Source: an uncultured Kiritimatiellota bacterium
GTDB lineage: Bacteria; Verrucomicrobiota; Kiritimatiellia; RFP12; UBA1067
Direction of reading: 5' to 3'
Assembly (NCBI GenBank): GCA_934667425.1
Contig: CAKULV010000058.1
Location: 1 to 16,059 of the forward strand
Length of the DNA stretch: 16,059 bases
A program made the position numbers and the translations under genes. The first letter of the stretch is position 1, and each line of letters starts with the position of its first letter. Positions 8,132 to 15,865 of the stretch are shown here, piece after piece. Below the pieces are notes generated by a model. The model saw nothing but the letters and a program-made list of their open reading frames with translations, searched no databases and was not told where the DNA came from.

Positions 8132-8208
8132 GGCGAGAGTAGCTCAATTGGTAGAGCATCAGATTGTGGATCTGAGGGTTGCGGGATCGTACCCCGTCTC
8201 TTGCCCCA
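8132..8208 (+). tRNA. tRNA-His (anticodon GTG)
   Basis: The gene folds as a full cloverleaf. The acceptor stem is gcgagag (8133-8139) with ctcttgc (8198-8204, one G-U pair); the D-stem is gctc/gagc; the anticodon stem is tcaga/tctga with loop ttgtgga, anticodon GTG at 8166-8168; the T-stem is gcggg/cccgt. The extra G at -1 (8132) and discriminator C73 (8205) are the identity marks of tRNA-His, recognised by histidyl-tRNA synthetase. CCA is encoded (8206-8208). The T-loop is atcgtac (8186-8192) instead of the usual TTCRANY, so positions 54 and 58 are A and T rather than T and A. The other stems are intact, so it is likely functional. Confidence 0.95.
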
Positions 8209-8235
8209 GCCTTCACCCACGGCAGATCAGGCCGA

Positions 8236-8259
8236 GGGCATATTCTGGGGGATGCCCCC
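8236..8259 (+). terminator. Possible tRNA-His 3' hairpin
   Basis: About 30 bases after the tRNA, ggggg-atg-ccccc (8247-8259) or the alternative gggcat/atgccc (8236-8241 with 8252-8257) can form. There is no T-run, so termination here is only a possibility. It lies between the convergent tRNA and regulator genes. Confidence 0.25.
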
Positions 8260-8299
8260 GCGATGGCGTGGAAGGGTTGTCGCAGGTGAAATGGAGGCG

Positions 8300-9448
8300 T
8301 CACCCGCCGCATTGGCGGGACTTGCGGTATGCCCGCATCGTCATGCCCATCCTGTCCCTGAAAAGGCGGAGCAGGTACGTGCCGGAGCCGAACGCGACGG
8401 TCTTGCAGATCTCGGAGATCGGGAGCTGGGTCGACCTTAGCAGCGAGCAGACGTTCTCAAGCCTCGTTTCCTGCACGACATCAAGGATGCTGCGCCCCGT
8501 GATCTGCCGGAAGCGTCTGTCAAGCAGCCTGCGCGAAACCTTCAGCTGGGCGGCGTAAGTGCCGACGCCCCTGTACTCCAGGGCGTGGTCCCTGATGAGC
8601 TCCATCGCCCGCTGCACGAGCTTCCCGCCAGTACCCGCATGGCCGAGGGAACTCCTCATCACCGTCGCCTTCACGTGGTAGAGGTGGGTCCTGCCCGCGT
8701 GCTCGCCTCTCATCATGCGGTCAAGCGCTGACGCGGCAAGATAGCCCGCCCGCTCGAAATCCGGCTGTATCGTCGCAAGCGGAGGATCCGTGTGCAGGCA
8801 GGTGAGGCGCTCGTTGTCGACCCCGAGCACCGACATGTCGTTCGGTATCGAGATCCCCGCATTGCGAGCGTCCCTTATGGCGATGGCGGCAATAGTGTCG
8901 TGCGCGGCGAACACGGCGGCCGGCTTGGGCAGGTCGCGCAGCTGCGGGCCTATCGGACGCGACGTGTCGATCGTCTCCGGATTCATGTGCCTGCCCCTGA
9001 GGTAGCGCAAGAATGCGCGGCCCCGTTCCGTCGACCAGCAGGGGGAGTCCGGCTGCGGAAGGAACGCATACGAGGCGAATTCCCCAAACTTGAGGAGAGT
9101 CTTCGCGGCTGTCCTGCCGATCTCGGCGGAGTCGGAGTTGATGCTTGCGATCTTGCGCCTGCGCGGGCACCGGCAGCAGTCAAACCAGTCGATCGTGGCA
9201 AGCGGCATCCGGCACTTGAGGTATTCCCGCTTGTTGGAATCGGGGGCGAGGCCGTCGGCTATTACGCCGTCGAACCCCGGGATCTCGCCATTGCTCGGCT
9301 GGTCCCAGTTCGGCGCGAGCCTGTCGAAGCGGATGTTCCACTTTATCCTGCGTTCGCAGAGGAAGCGCATGATGCCGTTGTATTTGTCGAGGCCGTCCTG
9401 CAGGAACATCGGCAGGGCGAGGAGTACATCTGGGGCGTGTGCTTTCAT
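8300..9448 (-). CDS. XylR-like AraC-family transcriptional regulator
   Basis: The product has 382 residues. The N-terminal part (about 5-275) has the periplasmic-binding-protein fold of LacI/XylR effector domains (FDGVIADGLAP; PAAVFAAHDTIAAIAIRDAR; DMSVLGVDNERL; LATIQPDFERAGYLAA). The C-terminal part (277-382) is an AraC DNA-binding domain with two helix-turn-helix units (about 295-316 and 344-366, ISEICKTVAFGSGTYLLRLFR). This is the architecture of the xylose regulator XylR, so it probably binds a sugar in the cytoplasm and activates target genes; the ligand cannot be told. It is divergent from the glycosidase operon, its likely target. No ribosome binding site precedes the ATG, and a -10 box ends only seven bases before it, which suggests a leaderless mRNA. 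Confidence 0.92.
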   Translation of the reverse strand: MKAHAPDVLLALPMFLQDGLDKYNGIMRFLCERRIKWNIRFDRLAPNWDQPSNGEIPGFDGVIADGLAPDSNKREYLKCRMPLATIDWFDCCRCPRRRKIASINSDSAEIGRTAAKTLLKFGEFASYAFLPQPDSPCWSTERGRAFLRYLRGRHMNPETIDTSRPIGPQLRDLPKPAAVFAAHDTIAAIAIRDARNAGISIPNDMSVLGVDNERLTCLHTDPPLATIQPDFERAGYLAASALDRMMRGEHAGRTHLYHVKATVMRSSLGHAGTGGKLVQRAMELIRDHALEYRGVGTYAAQLKVSRRLLDRRFRQITGRSILDVVQETRLENVCSLLRSTQLPISEICKTVAFGSGTYLLRLFRDRMGMTMRAYRKSRQCGG

Positions 9449-9455
9449 GCGGGGG

Positions 9456-9486
9456 ATTATATCACGGCATGTGCCTGAAATGTAAA
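9456..9486 (-). promoter_or_regulatory. Promoter of the AraC-family regulator
   Basis: On the minus strand TTTACA (9486-9481) and TATAAT (9461-9456) are 19 bp apart, with TG one base before the -10. Transcription should begin at or within a base or two of the ATG at 9448. Confidence 0.6.
9462..9478. promoter_or_regulatory. Candidate operator in the regulator promoter
   Basis: An imperfect inverted repeat, TCAcGGCA-TG-TGCC-TGA, fills the spacer of the regulator promoter, a place suited to autoregulation. Nearby, TGTAAA occurs as a direct repeat (9481-9486 and 9509-9514, 28 bp apart), and AraC/XylR proteins often bind direct repeats. Either could be the regulator site; neither is tested. Confidence 0.3.
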
Positions 9487-9527
9487 TTATTTTGGGCCTG
9501 ATAATGACTGTAAAACATTGGTCGATG

Positions 9528-9536
9528 TGCTATAAT
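9528..9536 (+). promoter_or_regulatory. Extended -10 promoter of the glycan operon
   Basis: TGCTATAAT is a perfect extended -10. No good -35 hexamer is present at 16-18 bp, which fits a promoter that needs an activator such as the adjacent AraC-type protein. Confidence 0.6.
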
Positions 9537-9567
9537 CGCGGCGTCTAAATAAATGGGGGCTAAGTCT

Positions 9568-11619
9568 ATGAGGAACGATCTTGTTGCGTTGCTGCTGACG
9601 GCGTCGGGTGCGGCCTGTTCGCTTCCGGCCCATTGTGCGCTTAAGTCTACTTGGGATGTAGACGATTATGTCCAATCGGGGCTCGTTGCGTTCTACGACG
9701 GCATACGCAATGCCGGCGCGGACAGGCCGCACGATCCGGCCGCGTCTGTCTGGGCGGACGTCTCCGGCAACGGCAACGACACCCTGTCGCTGACGGCGGT
9801 CGGGGCGGGCATGGAGGGCGGATGGACGGCGAACGCCTACCGCTTCGCCGGCGGCTCGCAGTGGAACACGCCGTACGTCGCGCCGTCGCTCGGGCTCGAG
9901 TTCACGATACAGATGGCGACCGGGATAACTGTCCCGTCCGCCGTGACGCAGCTGCCGCTTCGCGGCTCCAAGAACCTTCAGTGCGCCCTCGTCTACGGCT
10001 CGGAGCAGAACACCCACTGGACGACGGCCGCGCTCGCGGGTGCGGCGCCGCGCTCGCTCGGGCCTTGGAGGGGCGACTACTGGAGCGGGGCCATGGACGC
10101 CGACGGCGTGTACGAGACGCACGGGACGGACTGGGAGTCGCCCTCCTGCTCCGTTAGCGTGCGGCGCACGGCTCACGCGGAGTACGCCAACCCGGACTTC
10201 GCGATCGGGGGGCAGAGGGATTACGGCTTCATGACTGGCGATTTCCATGCGCTGCGCATCTATTCGCGCAAGCTGACCAACGCCGAGCTGATGCGAAACC
10301 GTTTGGTGGATGATATCCGCTTTCACGGACGAGTTGTCACTAATGTCGTAATAGCTTCCGACGCAAGAGGAATTTGCGGAGCGGAAAAGCCAGGCGCATA
10401 CGCTGTCGACGGAAGTTTCGTATTCACGGCGCCACGTATCGAGAGTGACCGTGCCGTATACGAGGCGGTTGGATATACGCTTGAAACATGGGATGATTCA
10501 GAGGGGGCATGGGGAGACCTATCCGAACATCCTGGCAACACCTACGACTGCTCCTCTGATTGGGCTTCGAATGCCAAGCCTGTGCGGCTCGTATGGAGAT
10601 GGGTGAGAACAAACGCGCTTATGACAGCCTCCGATTTCTCTTTGGAGGACTATGTGCAGGACGGGCTCGTTGCGTTCTACGACGGCATACGCAATGCCGG
10701 CGCGGACAGGCCGCACGATCCGGCCGCGTCTGTCTGGGCGGACGTCTCCGGCAACGGCAACGACACCCTGTCGCTGACGGCGGTCGGGGCGGGCATGGAG
10801 GGCGGATGGACGGCGAACGCCTACCGCTTCGCCGGCGGCTCGCAGTGGAACACGCCGTACGTCGCGCCGTCGCTCGGGCTCGAGTTCACGATACAGATGG
10901 CGACCGGGATAACTGTCCCGTCCGCCGTGACGCAGCTGCCGCTTCGCGGCTCCAAGAACCTTCAGTGCGCCCTCGTCTACGGCTCGGAGCAGAACACCCA
11001 CTGGACGACGGCCGCGCTCGCGGGTGCGGCGCCGCGCTCGCTCGGGCCTTGGAGGGGCGACTACTGGAGCGGGGCCATGGACGCCGACGGCGTGTACGAG
11101 ACGCACGGGACGGACTGGGAGTCGCCCTCCTGCTCCGTTAGCGTGCGGCGCACGGCTCACGCGGAGTACGCCAACCCGGACTTCGCGATCGGGGGGCAGA
11201 GGGATTACGGCTTCATGACTGGCGATTTCCATGCGCTGCGCATCTATTCGCGCAAGCTGACCAACGCCGAGCTTCTTCAGAACAGGGAGGCGGATGAAGC
11301 GAGGTTCCATGGGCGGTTGACCACGACGAACGTCTTGGTTGTCGCCAACAAGCGGGGCTTGGGAAGCACGCCGGACTCAGGGGCGTACACGGTGAAGGGG
11401 AGCTGGACGTTCTCCGCATCCCCAACCGTTCGGGTCGTCAACGGGAGAGTGGAGCCGTACACGCCTGTTGGCTACACTTTGGAGAGGCTTGTCGATTCAG
11501 CATGGACCCCTCCCGTGCTTGTGCCGGAGACGTCGTATGTCCATGCGGAGGGGGATGCGCCTGTGAGGCTCAAGTGGAAGTGGCGCTTCGACGGTGGAAT
11601 GGCGGTTGTCGTGAGATAG
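9568..11619 (+). CDS. Secreted protein with two LamG-like modules
   Basis: The product has 683 residues from the ATG at 9568. An in-frame ATG at 9553 would add five residues, but only the 9568 start has a G-rich site (9555-9559) at proper spacing. A signal peptide with likely cleavage after AHCA is visible. The layout is LamG-like module (about 38-241), beta-rich linker (242-365), a second LamG-like module (366-569) and a second linker (570-683). LamG markers include GLVAFYDGIRN, SVWADVSGNGND and ALRIYSRKLTNAEL, typical of concanavalin A-like jelly rolls that bind glycans. The two LamG modules are identical in DNA over 611 bp (9679-10289 and 10663-11273), while the linkers are clearly homologous but diverged. 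The C-terminus is KWRFDGGMAVVVR. It is the first gene of the operon, and a glycan-binding role is inferred. Confidence 0.85.
   Translation: MRNDLVALLLTASGAACSLPAHCALKSTWDVDDYVQSGLVAFYDGIRNAGADRPHDPAASVWADVSGNGNDTLSLTAVGAGMEGGWTANAYRFAGGSQWNTPYVAPSLGLEFTIQMATGITVPSAVTQLPLRGSKNLQCALVYGSEQNTHWTTAALAGAAPRSLGPWRGDYWSGAMDADGVYETHGTDWESPSCSVSVRRTAHAEYANPDFAIGGQRDYGFMTGDFHALRIYSRKLTNAELMRNRLVDDIRFHGRVVTNVVIASDARGICGAEKPGAYAVDGSFVFTAPRIESDRAVYEAVGYTLETWDDSEGAWGDLSEHPGNTYDCSSDWASNAKPVRLVWRWVRTNALMTASDFSLEDYVQDGLVAFYDGIRNAGADRPHDPAASVWADVSGNGNDTLSLTAVGAGMEGGWTANAYRFAGGSQWNTPYVAPSLGLEFTIQMATGITVPSAVTQLPLRGSKNLQCALVYGSEQNTHWTTAALAGAAPRSLGPWRGDYWSGAMDADGVYETHGTDWESPSCSVSVRRTAHAEYANPDFAIGGQRDYGFMTGDFHALRIYSRKLTNAELLQNREADEARFHGRLTTTNVLVVANKRGLGSTPDSGAYTVKGSWTFSASPTVRVVNGRVEPYTPVGYTLERLVDSAWTPPVLVPETSYVHAEGDAPVRLKWKWRFDGGMAVVVR
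9679..10289 (+). repeat. 611-bp perfect direct repeat, copy 1
   Basis: This block is identical to 10663-11273; the match was confirmed through all reading frames, which give the same translations on both strands. The offset is 984 bp (328 codons), so frame is kept. It codes for the LamG-like module and stops sharply at both ends. Confidence 0.95.
10663..11273 (+). repeat. 611-bp perfect direct repeat, copy 2
   Basis: Second copy of the LamG-like block. The first mismatches outside it are at 10662 (c against g9678) and 11274 (t against g10290). Confidence 0.95.
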
Positions 11620-11641
11620 GGGAACCGAAAGGGGGAATGCG

Positions 11642-13570
11642 ATGTCGTGCTCAGCGATTGCCGTGTGTGTCGTGTTTGCGAGCCTGTTCACGAACGGAGG
11701 CTTCGAATCGGAGCCGCCGTCAAAGGGGTGGAGCATACCGAATGATGGAGCTTGGCGCATAGAGGGCGGGAGCGGAGTGGGGAAATCTCGTTGCCTTGTG
11801 TGGGAGGCGTCCGCGCCGTGCGAGAAGACGTTGGCCTCCTTCTCGATTCCGGTTGAGCCGGGGGACTCCTACAAGGTCTCAGGCCGCGTAAACGTGGAGG
11901 CGATAAGGTCGGGGGAATGGAGCTTTGGCCTTGACTGGTTCACGGCGGACGGCAAGTGGATAGACAATTCCGGCGCGTCGAGGCGGATAGACAACCACCC
12001 TTCCGTCAGCGAAGGGTGGGTGCGGTATGATGGCGGCACGCCTCCTTTGCCGTCAGGCGCGGCAACGCTTCGGATATACGTCTACGCCAAGCCAGGTGCC
12101 TCCGGACGCATTCGCTTTGACGATTTCAGCGTAGAGAAATCAGGCAGCAGGGCAGTTGAGTATTTGGTGTCGTCGGCGTACCGGGATTCAGCCGTTTCCG
12201 GCACGGTGCGCTTTTTCGCGCGCGTGTGCTTCAACCCGTTGAGGCATGATCTTGACGGGCTTGTCGGCGAGTTCGCGTTCGCTGGGGCGGACGGAACGCG
12301 TCAGTTGCGCCGGACGCGCTTGGCCTCGGCCGACTTGGCGATGCTTGAGCTGCCGGTTTCCGACCTTGCGCCCGGCAGGCATCCTGTGGATTTCTCGCTG
12401 AAGGCGCAGGGGGGCGAGACCCTTGGCTCGGATTCGCTTGTGTTTACACGGGAAAAGAGGCCCGCACAACGCAGGGTCAGCATAGACGAACAACGGTTCG
12501 CCATTGTTGAAGGCCGTCGTTTCTTCCCGATAGGCGCATACACTCATTCCATGAGTCCCGCCCAATTGGACTTCTACATGCAAGGGCCGTTCAACTGCGT
12601 CAAGCTTTCCAATCATGGGATAAGCAAGCGCATCCTCGATGAGTTCTGGGGCAGGGGCTTGCGTGTCATCATCGACATCCGTGACGAGATCAAGGTGATA
12701 ACGGCGGATCCATCGGCGGACAAATCGGCAGGGCGCGTCGCCATAGAGAATGTGGTCTGCGCTTGGAAGGATCATCCAGCGACGCTTGGCTGGTACAACA
12801 ATGACGAAGCTCCCCTATCCATCCTTCCCGACATACAGTTGGCCACGAAATGGACGCATGAGATAGATCCAGACCATCCAGTCTATGCGGTGACAGACAA
12901 GCCGAGCCAGACACGCGCGTTCCTGTCCACATATGACATAATCGGCATGGATCCGTATCCGATAGGCAATCTTGGCGGGATGAACGACGTAGGCATCGCT
13001 TCCCGCTGGGCGGAGAGCTGTCGAGAGGGGATGTTCGGCTCCAGGGCGATGTGGCAGGTCGTTCAGGCATTCAGCTGGAAATGGTTCGCGAACGGGGTTC
13101 CCGCCGGGGAGAAGGCGCGTCTGCCAACGAAGGAAGAGTTCTCCTCAATGTGCTGGCAGGCGATCGCCGGCGGCGCAAACGGGTTGATCCTCTATTCCTT
13201 CTACGACTTCCATTCGCGCCAGGAGCCTGCGGAACGCGAGTCCAACTGGCGTTGCTATTGCGATGTGCTGAAAGACGTCCGCCGTATGGAGCCTGTGATT
13301 CTTTGCGATCCATCGCCGATGAAGGTTGGCGGAATCCCTGCGGACGTCGCCGTTCGCGCATGGCAGGGCGATGGGTGCGACTGGCTGCTTGTGGCCAATC
13401 GGACGTATGGGCCCGTGGCGGCGAAGCTTGGGGTTCGCGGGGAGTATTCCGAGTCCCAATCCGTTCTGGGCGGGGAGGTGTCGTTGGTCGGCAAGTCACT
13501 CCTTGCCGTAAAACTGCGGGGACTCGGCTTTGCCGTTGCGAGGCTTTCCCGCGTGAATCACGACCGCTAA
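11642..13570 (+). CDS. Secreted CBM plus TIM-barrel glycosidase-like protein
   Basis: The product has 642 residues. Its N-terminus is hydrophobic (residues 3-16) but lacks a basic n-region, so export is likely but not certain. Residues of about 18-165 form a jelly-roll like CBM4/9-type modules (FTNGGFE at the start, IRFDDFSVEKSG at the end). A beta-sandwich (about 170-280) follows. From about 290 there is a TIM barrel of clan GH-A type: FFPIGAYTHS, GLRVIIDIRDE, then GWYNNDEAP, where E389 is the probable acid/base, and IIGMDPYPIG. No glutamate stands at the expected nucleophile site near WQVVQAFSWKW, so family and activity remain open. The ribosome binding site aaaggggg lies before the ATG. 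The gap to the LamG gene is 22 bases, so they are cotranscribed. Confidence 0.8.
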   Translation: MSCSAIAVCVVFASLFTNGGFESEPPSKGWSIPNDGAWRIEGGSGVGKSRCLVWEASAPCEKTLASFSIPVEPGDSYKVSGRVNVEAIRSGEWSFGLDWFTADGKWIDNSGASRRIDNHPSVSEGWVRYDGGTPPLPSGAATLRIYVYAKPGASGRIRFDDFSVEKSGSRAVEYLVSSAYRDSAVSGTVRFFARVCFNPLRHDLDGLVGEFAFAGADGTRQLRRTRLASADLAMLELPVSDLAPGRHPVDFSLKAQGGETLGSDSLVFTREKRPAQRRVSIDEQRFAIVEGRRFFPIGAYTHSMSPAQLDFYMQGPFNCVKLSNHGISKRILDEFWGRGLRVIIDIRDEIKVITADPSADKSAGRVAIENVVCAWKDHPATLGWYNNDEAPLSILPDIQLATKWTHEIDPDHPVYAVTDKPSQTRAFLSTYDIIGMDPYPIGNLGGMNDVGIASRWAESCREGMFGSRAMWQVVQAFSWKWFANGVPAGEKARLPTKEEFSSMCWQAIAGGANGLILYSFYDFHSRQEPAERESNWRCYCDVLKDVRRMEPVILCDPSPMKVGGIPADVAVRAWQGDGCDWLLVANRTYGPVAAKLGVRGEYSESQSVLGGEVSLVGKSLLAVKLRGLGFAVARLSRVNHDR

Positions 13571-13622
13571 CGTAGTCTTGCCGACAATGCAATCGGAATC
13601 TTAAGGTTTGTGAGGCAACGCC

Positions 13623-15662
13623 ATGAAAGTTCGCGTCATAATCGCATCGGCCGCCTTCCCGCTGCTCTCGCTCAGCTGTCTCGGCGATAGGTGCGCCTTT
13701 GCCGAAAGGCTTGATTCGTCGTTTGCGATCGAGAGCGCCGCAAGCATCATATCCCCGAATGACCTCGGACTCGTCAACGGGCACATCACCCTGAATGGAC
13801 GCATCGAGGACGTGTCGCTCGTGAAGGGGCTTTACGCGCCTCCGTACTTCTGCAACGATTTTGTCCTTGCCCTTCTCTTCAACGGGCGCAGGGTCGTCGC
13901 AAGCGGCTACACGTGGAGGCCGGAGGCGCTTGTGCGCCGTGGCGAGAAGGATGGCTGGCGCATCCGTACCCGGCTTGTTCCTGTCGCCGGCGCGAGCGCA
14001 GCGGTACTCGAGGTGTCTGTTCAGAACGGCAACCGGATCCCGGCGGACCTCTCCCTGCGCTATGACGTGGCCGGCACCGTCGGCCGCCGCGAACACTGGG
14101 GATTCGGCAAGCCAGTCGGGGAACAGGTGCGGCGCGACGGAAACATCGAGATAGACGGCGGCATGCCCGCCCGCATCGCGGTGCGCTGGTCACTCGGGGC
14201 GGGGAACGAGTCGAGGCTCCAGAACGTGCCGCCGGGCGGGCGCCGGACGTTCCATGTGGCATTGTCGATCGGGGAGCCGGATGCCGCCTCGCGGCTCGTG
14301 CGCGAGTGCATCGGGGATCCGCAACGGTGCATCGAGGGGAGCATTGGCGAATGGAGGGGCCGCGTCCGGGGGCTTGCGGCAAAGGTGCCTGACTTCGAGT
14401 GCGACGATCCCGCCCTTGTGCAGCTTTACCGGCGTTCGCTTCTTCACCTGCTGCTGACCCGGTGGGATGTGCAGTCGTTTTCCCTTCGCCCATATTATGC
14501 CACCGGCGGCATGAACGGCGGTTGCACCTGCTGCTACCTCTGGAATTTCGGCGGTCCGTACAAGCTGTGGCCGCTTGTCGATCCGGCGGCGCTCAAGAGC
14601 CACCTGAAGGCCTTCTTGCGGCTCGACCTCGAGAAGTGCTTTGCGCTTGCGCCGTCCGACGGTTCTCCGCAGGGGCCGTACTATCCGATAAATCAGGAGA
14701 AGGTGGTGTTTCTGATCGATGCCTACGTGCGCGAGACGGGCGACCTGGCCTTCCTAAAGGAGCAGTTTGGCGGGAAGACGATCGCCGGGTGGGTGGTCGA
14801 CATGGCGCTCGCCCATGACGACCTGTCCAAGCCGGCCGTGCTGGCGGACTATGGCGAGGCCGGCCGGACGCATCTTGAGCTTCGCAAGGGTTGCCTGTAT
14901 GACGGCGTGATGCCCGATCTGAACCTGCGGCGCATCGCGCTGCTGCGCATGGCGGATCGGCTTTGCCGCATGGCCGGCCACGATCCGTCCGTGGATCTCG
15001 CTTCGCGGGCCGAGGCCCTGAAAAGGCTCGTTCGCGACAGGCTTTGGGATGCCGACGCCGGATGGTTCAGGGCGGTTTGCTCGGACGGCAAGCCTACTTT
15101 GCGCTACACGATGCAGATGTTCAAGGCCTTTGGCCATGGCGAGAACGTATTGGACAGGGATGTCGAGGAGGCTTTGCTGAAGCATCTCATGAACCCGGAC
15201 GAGTTCCTTGGGAAGTATGGCGTACACTCCATGTCGAAGCTCGATCCCGCCTATGACGAGGACGACGTCGACAATGGCGGCCCCGGGGCCTGTCCATCGT
15301 TTGCACCCGCAATCTGCGACAGGCTCTACCGGGACGGGCATTTCGATGAGGCGAACGACATACTCATGCGGCTCAGGTGGCTTGGCTCATCCCTTCCATA
15401 CTGGGGCGACTCGCAGTATGCGGACAGGATGGACTATCGCAGGGATACGCCACTCCAGTGCAACATTGAGGGTGCGTGCATAGCCCAGACCGTCATCTTC
15501 GGGCTGTTTGGGGTCCGCATCGACGACAGCTTGTCGGTTTCGTTTGATCCCCATTTGCCGAAGGGCCTCGATGTCATGCGCCTGTCGAACCTGCGCCTGT
15601 GCGGCAAGTCGTACGACGTGGAGTGTTCCCGTTCCGGCGGGGTCAGGGTCAATGTCAAGTAG
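13623..15662 (+). CDS. Secreted (alpha/alpha)6-barrel glycosidase-like protein
   Basis: The product has 679 residues. The signal peptide is about 28 residues, with likely cleavage after A-F-A. LSLSC is not a proper lipobox. Residues of about 30-235 are a beta-sandwich; the rest is an (alpha/alpha)6 barrel like those of GH37, GH63 or amylo-1,6-glucosidase-type enzymes. Conserved-looking motifs are GGMNGGCTCCYLWNFGGPYK (about 291-310), DYGEAGRTHLE (from D409), DEDDVDNGGPG (from D545) and PYWGDSQYADRMDY. D409/E412 and D545-D550 are candidate catalytic acids. The ribosome binding site gagg (13612-13615) fits the start. It lies 52 bases after the TIM-barrel gene, as third gene of the operon. The substrate cannot be told; with its partner it probably removes sugars from a polysaccharide outside the cytoplasm. 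Confidence 0.82.
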   Translation: MKVRVIIASAAFPLLSLSCLGDRCAFAERLDSSFAIESAASIISPNDLGLVNGHITLNGRIEDVSLVKGLYAPPYFCNDFVLALLFNGRRVVASGYTWRPEALVRRGEKDGWRIRTRLVPVAGASAAVLEVSVQNGNRIPADLSLRYDVAGTVGRREHWGFGKPVGEQVRRDGNIEIDGGMPARIAVRWSLGAGNESRLQNVPPGGRRTFHVALSIGEPDAASRLVRECIGDPQRCIEGSIGEWRGRVRGLAAKVPDFECDDPALVQLYRRSLLHLLLTRWDVQSFSLRPYYATGGMNGGCTCCYLWNFGGPYKLWPLVDPAALKSHLKAFLRLDLEKCFALAPSDGSPQGPYYPINQEKVVFLIDAYVRETGDLAFLKEQFGGKTIAGWVVDMALAHDDLSKPAVLADYGEAGRTHLELRKGCLYDGVMPDLNLRRIALLRMADRLCRMAGHDPSVDLASRAEALKRLVRDRLWDADAGWFRAVCSDGKPTLRYTMQMFKAFGHGENVLDRDVEEALLKHLMNPDEFLGKYGVHSMSKLDPAYDEDDVDNGGPGACPSFAPAICDRLYRDGHFDEANDILMRLRWLGSSLPYWGDSQYADRMDYRRDTPLQCNIEGACIAQTVIFGLFGVRIDDSLSVSFDPHLPKGLDVMRLSNLRLCGKSYDVECSRSGGVRVNVK

Positions 15663-15790
15663 CCGGCGCCGCCGAAGTCCCGCAGCCGGTTCAAGTTGTC
15701 GGAGCCGGATCGTAAGTACATCGTCGAGAAGACGCTTCCCAATCGGCGGACATTGCCGTTTCTGGTTATCCGCGCACGTCGAATATTTTT

Positions 15791-15798
15791 GATATAAT
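15791..15798 (+). promoter_or_regulatory. Extended -10 promoter of the beta-helix gene
   Basis: TATAAT (15793-15798) is preceded by TG one base upstream (tgatataat). No clear -35 is present. It lies 67 bases before the ATG at 15866, so the last gene has its own promoter. The rest of 15663-15865 shows no gene and no clear terminator. Confidence 0.6.
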
Positions 15799-15865
15799 GT
15801 CTGCGTAAACCATGTTGTAGACTATGTCAGAAGAGATCGTAACACCTTAACGAAAGGATCAGAAG

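Noticed and set aside
8303..8319. Hairpin cccgcc/ggcggg as terminator of the AraC-family gene
   Set aside because: It lies within the last codons and no T-run follows on the minus strand.
13640..13700. Lipoprotein signal (LSLSC) in the (alpha/alpha)6-barrel protein
   Set aside because: The residue at -3 is Ser rather than Leu/Val/Ile, and a good signal peptidase I site (AFA) lies downstream.
15663..15797. The frame stays open for 44 codons after the TAG of the (alpha/alpha)6-barrel gene, suggesting readthrough or a lost C-terminus
   Set aside because: The protein already ends in a complete beta-strand region. A run of this length is not unusual at this GC content, and it runs into the -10 box of the next gene.
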